From positions 1-39,070 of the forward strand of contig MU386025.1 of NCBI GenBank assembly GCA_022497145.1: 39,070 nt of DNA, read 5' to 3'. Both the position numbers and the translations under genes were made by a program. Below, one piece after another: positions 33,385-39,070 of this stretch (positions are counted from its first letter, which is position 1; every line of letters begins with the position of its first letter). Source of the DNA: Rostrohypoxylon terebratum. Taxonomy: Eukaryota; Ascomycota; Sordariomycetes; Xylariales; Hypoxylaceae. The notes under the pieces are model-generated. The model saw only the letters and a program-made list of their open reading frames with translations, did no database searches and was not told the DNA's origin.

Positions 33385-34083
33385 GTGTATCAGGTTGAGG
33401 TTTTTGGGGTTGGAGGTCGGGTTTATCGGGGCGGGGGTGCGCGTAAGTTATTTGGATTTAGGAAGACCGTGTTGACACTATTTAAGTTTCGTCGAACTGA
33501 AGAAATTTGGATAGTATATCTTCTGACCGCTTCTGAACCTTAACATGTAAAAGTCTTGCACATCCATATGGATATTACTACTACAAGTGGCTAAAAGTGG
33601 TACTACTATCGTATGAATCGAAAACACTGAGGCTCTAGGGCTTGTTGCAATGGCTCAATGACCTAAGCTAGTCGAATATCCACTAAATTCTAGTGACTTT
33701 ACCCACTAGATTGTAGTGAGTAAAGCGCTAAAAGGCCTAACCTTAAAAATTAATACAATATCCCGCTGTTGGTTCCAGAAGCACGCACGGTCCAATCAAG
33801 GTCTAGTAGCTCATGTGCAAGACTTTTGGTACCTAGTACTACCTATATCTAGTTGGCACTGGAGCTTACCTATCTATTCCATTTAGGCGGGACTTCACTA
33901 TAATTTTTTTTCCTGCATGGTAAAATCTGCGTCATCTGAAGCGATCTAAAGCCTTTCACCTGCATCTTCACTTTCTAAAATCACAACTTCAGCGTAACTT
34001 GCACCATAAGAATATCTTGAAACATATACATCTGGTTTCGCGTTCATATTGATCCCAGCACGATGGCGACCGACGAGAGGAAT
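33385..34083. other. Upstream region of the Rrp1 gene
   Basis: No gene. It contains two CACTA-N5-TAGTG palindromes at 33681-33695 and 33704-33718. The minus-strand ORF at 33946-34173 overlaps the first Rrp1 exon in antisense and is probably a shadow. Confidence 0.5.
33681..33718. repeat. Paired CACTA-N5-TAGTG palindromes
   Basis: Two copies of CACTA, five variable bases, TAGTG, starting 23 bp apart. Two identical half-site arrangements so close together look like sites for a dimeric DNA-binding protein. No target is known to me. Confidence 0.6.
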
Positions 34084-34983
34084 ATGCCTTTTATTAAACA
34101 TCTTGCATCTAGCGGTTCGTCGCCTTGGTCGCCTTTCTTTTTTTTCACCGAGGTTACAATCGCACAACCGCATAACCGCACAACATGGTATTCATGGCGC
34201 TAATCAGACGTGTAACATTTAGATCGCAAAATACGGACGTCTGCACTCGACACTCTCCGCAAATTCTTGACAGCGCCAACTACGGCGCGAAAACTGACAG
34301 AGCTCGACTACCTAAAGCTATGGAAAGGCCTTTTCTACAGTGTCTGGATGTGTGATCGCCCTATTCCCCAACAGAATCTATGCGCTGAGCTCGCTGATCT
34401 CTTGACTGTCCTACCCACCCCGAACGACGACGAGTGCGTTGTCGTTATTCCCTTCCTCCGCGCCTTTTGGGCCACGCTTTCTCGCGAATGGACCGCCATC
34501 GACGTTTTACGCATGGAAAAGTACCTGTTGCTGGTGCGTCGCGTATTTGGTGCTAGCCTTGCCTGGGCTATAGACTCTACGAAGAGCAAGAAGGGTCAGA
34601 AGCGGGCTGATATACGCGCCGACCGAATGTTTCGATTATTAGAAGAGTGGCCGCTCGAGAAAACGGGCGATCTGGCTAAAGTGCCTGTCGGCTTACGTTT
34701 GCACGTATTGGACATCTGGGTCGACGAGGTAGAAAAACTTGAGCTGCTGGGAGATGTTGGCGACGAAAACTCGGCAGATTCCAACGATTTTTTATCTAGA
34801 TTGCACCGCGTCGTCGAGGTCCAGTCTAAATCTACCTGTAAACCTGTACGAGAAAGAGCTAAGGAGTCTTTGGCTGACGAAAGATTACCGTGGAACAAGG
34901 CTGGTTCCTCAGACGAGGAAATGGCAGAGGATGACCAGGACAACGGGGATGGCCAGGATGGCTGGGGCGGTTTTGATGACTAA
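34084..34983 (+). CDS. RRP1: Ribosomal RNA processing protein 1 (Rrp1/Nop52 family)
   Basis: Two exons, 34084-34114 and 34223-34983, encode 263 aa. The small first exon gives MPFIKHLASS, and the join completes an Asp to read ASSD-RKIRTSALDTLRKFLTAP, the usual start of the family. The intron is 108 bp; its donor GTTCGT is weak. The Nop52 domain fills most of the protein: LDYLKLWKGLFYSVWMCDRP, then AFWATLSREWTAIDVLRMEKYL, LVRRVFGASL, and VGLRLHVLDIWVDELE-like helix (here WVDEVEKLELL). The end is acidic (EEMAEDDQDN) and closes in GWGGFDD. Nop52/Rrp1 is a nucleolar protein needed for 27S pre-rRNA processing to make 25S and 5.8S rRNA. It faces the sphingoid base kinase gene, with about 300 bp between the two stops. 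Confidence 0.9.
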
Positions 34984-35281
34984 ATGCGCAGGGGCATATA
35001 TCTCTAATTATCTGACAGGGTCTGGAGTTTGGGCGTCTACTGAAATGGATATATCCAAGGGTAAAGGAACTTGTTACTGGAGGGGTTCTGACAGTGAAGC
35101 ACGCTGGAAGGCCTATAGAAGGCTAATATACCCTTAGGTATTCTACATAGTAGGTATAGTACATACTATACATATTTTTACAACAGCACGAGTCTGAGGA
35201 CTCAAGACCCTACGTCCACTTCTATCTCGGGGTCTCGGGGTATCTCATCACTACACGCCTCCGTCTACCCGAGGAAGAATT

Positions 35282-36970
35282 TCAAGCTCCGGCTTTCTCC
35301 CAGTCCGATGGACCGGCCGCTTCGTATCTTCCGCTTTTCGATAATACGGTACCTAGTCCCTGGTGTATTTCAACTTGGAAAGGCTCAAAAGGGGCGTGTT
35401 CCCCATCGATGCTGATGTAGCCATCTTTCTGATTTCGAGGGATAAACCGGTAGGCCGCAACCTTTCGATATGAAACGTGAGGATTGTCGAACAAGCGACC
35501 GCTCTCGACCGACGTCAAGAGTTCTAAATACTTAGCTGCGGAGATGTCTCCATCGTTCAAAACAATGTCCATCAACCCGTCGTTAGGGCATGCTGCAGTA
35601 AAGAAGTTCGCATCGGGCGCCATCCAGGCCATCTGTCAAGCGTTAGCAGGTGTTTTACGAGTGCGGGATGATATTATAGTTGCCCACATTTCCGCAATAG
35701 AAATTTCCTAGCTTATCATATGACGCGGTCTCCCAATCGTCGGGAATTTTGTCGTTGACGGTCCCAAACATCAACGGCGGCAAACCCTCTCCAGTATCCG
35801 GATCACTTGACGTTGACTCGCCTGTCGAGGAAGTTTTACTCGGCGCATCGCCTTCTCTTCGCACAGTATGGTCGCCCTCTGTCCGTTCGCGCTTGTAATG
35901 TGCCTTGATATCTGCCTTCTCGGGTATCTCTACTTTCATGGAGATGTCGCACGGGTATACCTTCTTGCGGAATATTCTCTGGATTAATCCGACGTTAAAG
36001 CGCGCAGCACCGAGCCAGCGCAGGTTTTCCGTGCCCAAGTCACACTCCGCTATAATACCCACGGACTGACTGAGGAAGCTTAGCGTTCGTGTGCTTCCCT
36101 GGGTGACGCTCATCAGGTCTATCGGCGTCCTGACACCTTTGACAATCGCGAGCGCTGCGTAGCTTGGCCAATGCGTTCCATTGAGATTGCAACTCATCGC
36201 ATTTCCGCTACCGCATGGTATATGCGCTACGGCAATCTGGCGTAGGGCCTTGCGCGCATCCTGCCGTTTTCCCAAACCGTTGATGCACTCGTACGGTAGC
36301 CCGTCGCCGGAACAAGGGATAACGATATCGTACGCGTCGATGTCGAGGTTCTCGCATATGCCAATGGCTTCTCCGGAAAATTTAGTTCGTGTCACGTCTA
36401 GGGACATGCGCGCCGCTTCGAATAGAGGCTTCACTTCGTGTTCCCAAATTTTGTCGGCACCGCCGGGTCCTGCATGCGGATTGACCAAGACCTTGGCGCG
36501 CCTGCTGCGCTGCGCGGTCCCATACGCCCTCTTAAAGACGAGATTAATCCACGCATCCAGCATATCTTTGTCAAAATCGCCGAGGGGGTAAGATAATTTA
36601 GCGGCGCGAACGTGTTTCTTGGAGACGGGGTTCGCGTAGTCGATGACAAGCAGTCCATTTGAGGTAACTTCTGCCCAGAGCACTTGGTATAGAGGGATCA
36701 CGATTACGCTAGGGGCATGGCCGAGGGCGAGACCGCATAATTTCCGTCGGTGATGTTTCCCGTGAGATTTGTCTACAGCAACGCAAAGGTATATTAGCTT
36801 TAGTGATGTTGCACATTTGTTTCGCTTCGTTGTTTACCATTGACAATCAAGTTTTCGTCCGTTAAAGCAAGAGATACGCCGTGCGGAAATAGTAGGACAT
36901 TATCCACTACGGTCGATCGAGAGACCGGGACAGAATTGGCCATACGAACCCCGGGGATAGCTTCATCCAT
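35282..36970 (-). CDS. Sphingoid long-chain-base kinase (Lcb4/sphingosine kinase family)
   Basis: Three exons, 36970-36838, 36772-35688 and 35632-35282, encode 522 aa. Introns are 65 and 55 bp; the second (GTGGGC to GACAG, TGCTAAC branch) gives FYCGN-MAWMAPDANFF. The diacylglycerol-kinase-type catalytic domain is complete: VLVNPHAGPGG at about 139-149 (nucleotide loop), CSGDGLPYECINGL at about 198-211, then PCGSGNAMSCNLNG and the PIDLMSV strand. After a variable Ser/Thr/Asp-rich insert come the closing blocks ACPNDGLMDIV and YISIDGEHAPFEPFQVEIHQG, where the GE pair is typical. The family phosphorylates dihydrosphingosine and phytosphingosine at C1, balancing growth and stress signals of sphingolipids. 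In the SGDG block Tyr stands where His is more usual (LPYE for LPHE), a mild change. The start is the first ATG in frame after a short TATAGATACC repeat. Confidence 0.92.
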
Positions 36971-37537
36971 TTGCGGAATCAGGTATAGATACCTATAGAT
37001 ACCTATAGATTGGCTGAAGCGAGTGACTTAAGGCTAAAGACAAAAACGGGGAAATAAGAACAATGAATGAGTTAGAAAGAGAAATTGAAGTAGAAAAAAA
37101 AAAGAGAAAAGGTCGATACCAACTCGGAATGTTACATGTAGTATCGTAATCGAATATTTTTAAGCACATGTGTAGATCGATGCGTAAATACTTTCAAGGT
37201 TCCTCCTTTCCGAGGTAACCTGTACGAACCTGGTAGCTACTGCCTAGTACCTAGCTAGAGCCTGGCAGACGGACTCCGTACTTGCCGGGATACCGGAGTA
37301 TTTTCCGTGTTGTGATTGGTTGGTTTTGCAGTTCCAAGGTTGCTACAATTTGCAACTACACAGCCTACACTAGCTAGATCCACTAGACCTATAATAAAAT
37401 CAAACACTTCGAGTTCAAGTTCTACCCACCTGATGATAGTTAATAGAGTTGCTTCAATTAAGATGTGAAAACGTTGTGCTGCCCTGCCTCTTACGTCGTC
37501 CCTTGCGTTGCTAGGTCTGCTCGATCACCTATACCAC
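36971..37537. other. Spacer between the base-kinase and thioesterase genes
   Basis: Both genes are on the minus strand, so this is the base-kinase promoter plus the thioesterase 3' flank. Next to the kinase start lies a short ATACCTATAG repeat (36984-37010), then an A-rich run near 37095. No gene seen. Confidence 0.5.
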
Positions 37538-38537
37538 CTATATCTTCGTTTGGCCATTCCTTCTCGCTGCCATGTTCCTTTCCGCCCCAACAATCAAGGC
37601 TACATGATGACTCAAAGCGACGACTTCGCCTCTCTTGTCTAGAACTACAATCTCGAGGTCCATCCTTCCGTTGTTGACACTCTTCGCTTGCACACGTGCG
37701 AATAAAAACTCGACTCCTTCGGGAGGTAGAACCTTCTTGATGTCTAGGTTAAGAACTACAGTAGGAAACCAAAATGGTGGTGGAGGTTTGTTCCCCTCGT
37801 GTTTACGCCATAGGCTGTTGATGATGGAGGGGAAGTGGTCACAAACTAGGCCAACACTCTCGTTCGTGAATCTTTCGCCCGAGTCGAGGCGCAGCCATTC
37901 GTCGGCCAGCCCCGGAAGTACCTGGCCATCGCGTGGTAGAAACGTGCGGACTCGGAGAGCGATCTTGCGGAATTTCGGAAACGGTTTGTCTGTCAACTCA
38001 ACCCAGTGGGGATCCTCACCACCAGCTAGCAGCACAGCAAAATCCGTCGGCGACGGCGGTGGAGATGGGTATAAAGACCATGGGGTCTCTAGGGACACGC
38101 CTGTCTCGGTGTTCATGTTGGAATGAGTGAGGTACCCAACGACCTCCTCACGACCGCTTTGCGACAGCGCGACATGAATGGTCGATGTCTGCCGACCGAG
38201 CTTGACGTCGCGGACCACTAGAGTTGCGGGGCCTTCTTGAGTTCGTCGCAAAAATTCAATATGGAGCGAGATCGTATGAGGTTGATTCTGCGCCGCAAGC
38301 GTGGTGCGGAAATGAGTTGCAGCAACTCTCAGAAAGACTGAAGTCACTACGCCTCCGTGAGGAACTAAGCACGTGAGTTAGATATTGGACCGTACCGACC
38401 ATACTAGGTATCAGGAGCGCGATTGACATTAATAGGTACGCACCAGAGCCGACACACCAATCCGTACTAAAGTTGCTAGCATAGGTGTGTGAGTCTATAG
38501 CAGTGATAGCCGTAGCTTCCGCGAAGGTGGGCGCCAT
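37538..38537 (-). CDS. Thioesterase-like (double hot-dog acyl-CoA thioesterase family) protein
   Basis: Two exons, 38537-38444 and 38364-37538, encode 306 aa; the 79-bp intron (GTGCGT, TCTAACTCA branch, CTTAG) gives the join WCVGS-VPHGGVVTSVFL. The HGG block near residue 34 and the HTISLHIEFLRRTQEGPATL strand are typical of the thioesterase-like superfamily with two hot-dog repeats. The second repeat includes VCDHFPSIINSLWR, FPTVVLNLDIKKVLP and a final DLEIVVLDKRGEVVALSHHVALIV. A Pro-rich loop (PSPPPSPTD) joins the two halves. Members hydrolyse acyl-CoA or related thioesters; the natural substrate is unknown. The protein is complete in length and the start is clear, with an in-frame ATG and no upstream exon needed. 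It is the last gene before the telomere. Confidence 0.85.
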
Positions 38538-38975
38538 TTCGAAAGAGGGAATCAGTCAGATCATCTCAATACGAGCTAGAGGTACAGGAAGAATGTACAT
38601 AAACTAATGCCTATATATCCATAAGGGGATACGCAGGCAACGACCAAGCTTCAATTCATCATTGATGGCGGGTGTATGTAAGTGGTATCTAGCTGAGCAG
38701 CCCTAATGGTGTCCCTATGCTTCACTTATAGCTGGAAGCTAGTGGTAGATTGTGATTGAGACTGTTACATAAAGTCGACTGTGACCGACTTGGAACATTA
38801 CAGTTGATAAATGCGTGGAACTTTAAGTGGGTCGCGCGCGCTGCGAACCTCGGTAAAGTTAAAGTAAAGTCTTGCTATTTCAATAGTACCTTAGGTCAAT
38901 AGTGCCCCACATGAATGGATTTCTGCTTTTTGATTGGTTGAGAGTTCTATCGATAATACATACTTATTAAACCGT
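38538..38975. other. Subtelomeric spacer
   Basis: About 440 bp between the last gene and the telomere repeats. No ORF, no degenerate telomere repeats and no long tandem array were seen; short AAAGTTAAAGTAAAGT-like words occur near 38858. Confidence 0.6.
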
Positions 38976-39070
38976 GGGTTAGGGTTAGGGTTAGGGTTAG
39001 GGTTAGGGTTAGGGTTAGGGTTAGGGTTAGGGTTAGGGTTAGGGTTAGGGTTAGGGTTAGGGTTAGGGTT
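38976..39070 (+). repeat. Telomere: tandem TTAGGG
   Basis: After GGG at 38976-38978, perfect TTAGGG units run unbroken to the end of the window, about 15 copies. The G-rich strand points outward to the right, as at the right end of a linear chromosome. Confidence 0.98.

Noticed and set aside
33946..34173. Minus-strand ORF over the first Rrp1 exon
   Set aside because: Antisense to a well-supported exon; no family pattern.
36181..36591. Plus-strand ORF across the base-kinase gene
   Set aside because: Shadow of the catalytic domain read on the opposite strand.
37635..38126. Plus-strand ORF across the thioesterase gene
   Set aside because: Antisense to the supported frame; no domain seen.

Overview
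The window is the end of a chromosome arm from a filamentous ascomycete (Pezizomycotina, probably a Sordariomycete). The + strand finishes in about 15 uninterrupted TTAGGG units (38976-39070), so the right edge is a telomere. Coding genes are split by short introns (mostly 50-110 bp) with GTRNGT-like donors, CTAAC/CTGAC-like branch points and YAG acceptors. The recognisable proteins are typical of Pezizomycotina: Hir3, a DIM-5-type SET methyltransferase, ChAPs/Bud7, Ctr and Fre, and a deuterolysin. Exon joins were worked out by hand from splice signals, reading phase and remembered family sequence. They are predictions, but most join in frame with no slack.

Left part (1-14 kb): a three-exon gene for a secreted cysteine-containing protein of unknown function (+); a mitochondrial S-adenosylmethionine carrier, Pet8-type (-); the ChAPs/Bud7 exomer cargo adaptor (-) with an unresolved 5' end; and a large histone transcription regulator 3 gene (Hir3, +) whose start codon appears to be cut off from the rest of the CDS by an intron.

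Middle part (14-24 kb): a secreted deuterolysin-type (M35) metalloprotease (-); about 2.6 kb of gene-free sequence; a multi-pass membrane protein of unknown function (+); and then a metalloreductase (Fre) and a Ctr copper transporter, both on +, with one gene-free spacer between them. These two form a plausible reductive copper-uptake pair. Both upstream regions carry TGAGCAA elements (reverse complement TTGCTCA), resembling the copper-response element bound by Mac1-type regulators. A short interstitial run of telomere-type repeat lies in the spacer between them.

Right part (24-39 kb): a truncated short-chain dehydrogenase relic in a gene-poor stretch; a UBTD-like ubiquitin-domain protein with an N-terminal MGCC lipidation signal (-); an H3K9 methyltransferase of the DIM-5/Clr4 type (-); an orphan SAM methyltransferase of the kind seen in fungal metabolite clusters (+); a small tetraspan protein (+); the rRNA-processing protein Rrp1/Nop52 (+); a sphingoid long-chain-base kinase (-); and a thioesterase-like protein (-) starting only about 440 bp from the telomere repeat.

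The spacers are rich in a palindromic TACCTAGGTA/AGGTACCT word family and small hairpins made of it, plus several microsatellites. I saw no CRISPR array, rRNA, convincing tRNA or intact transposon.
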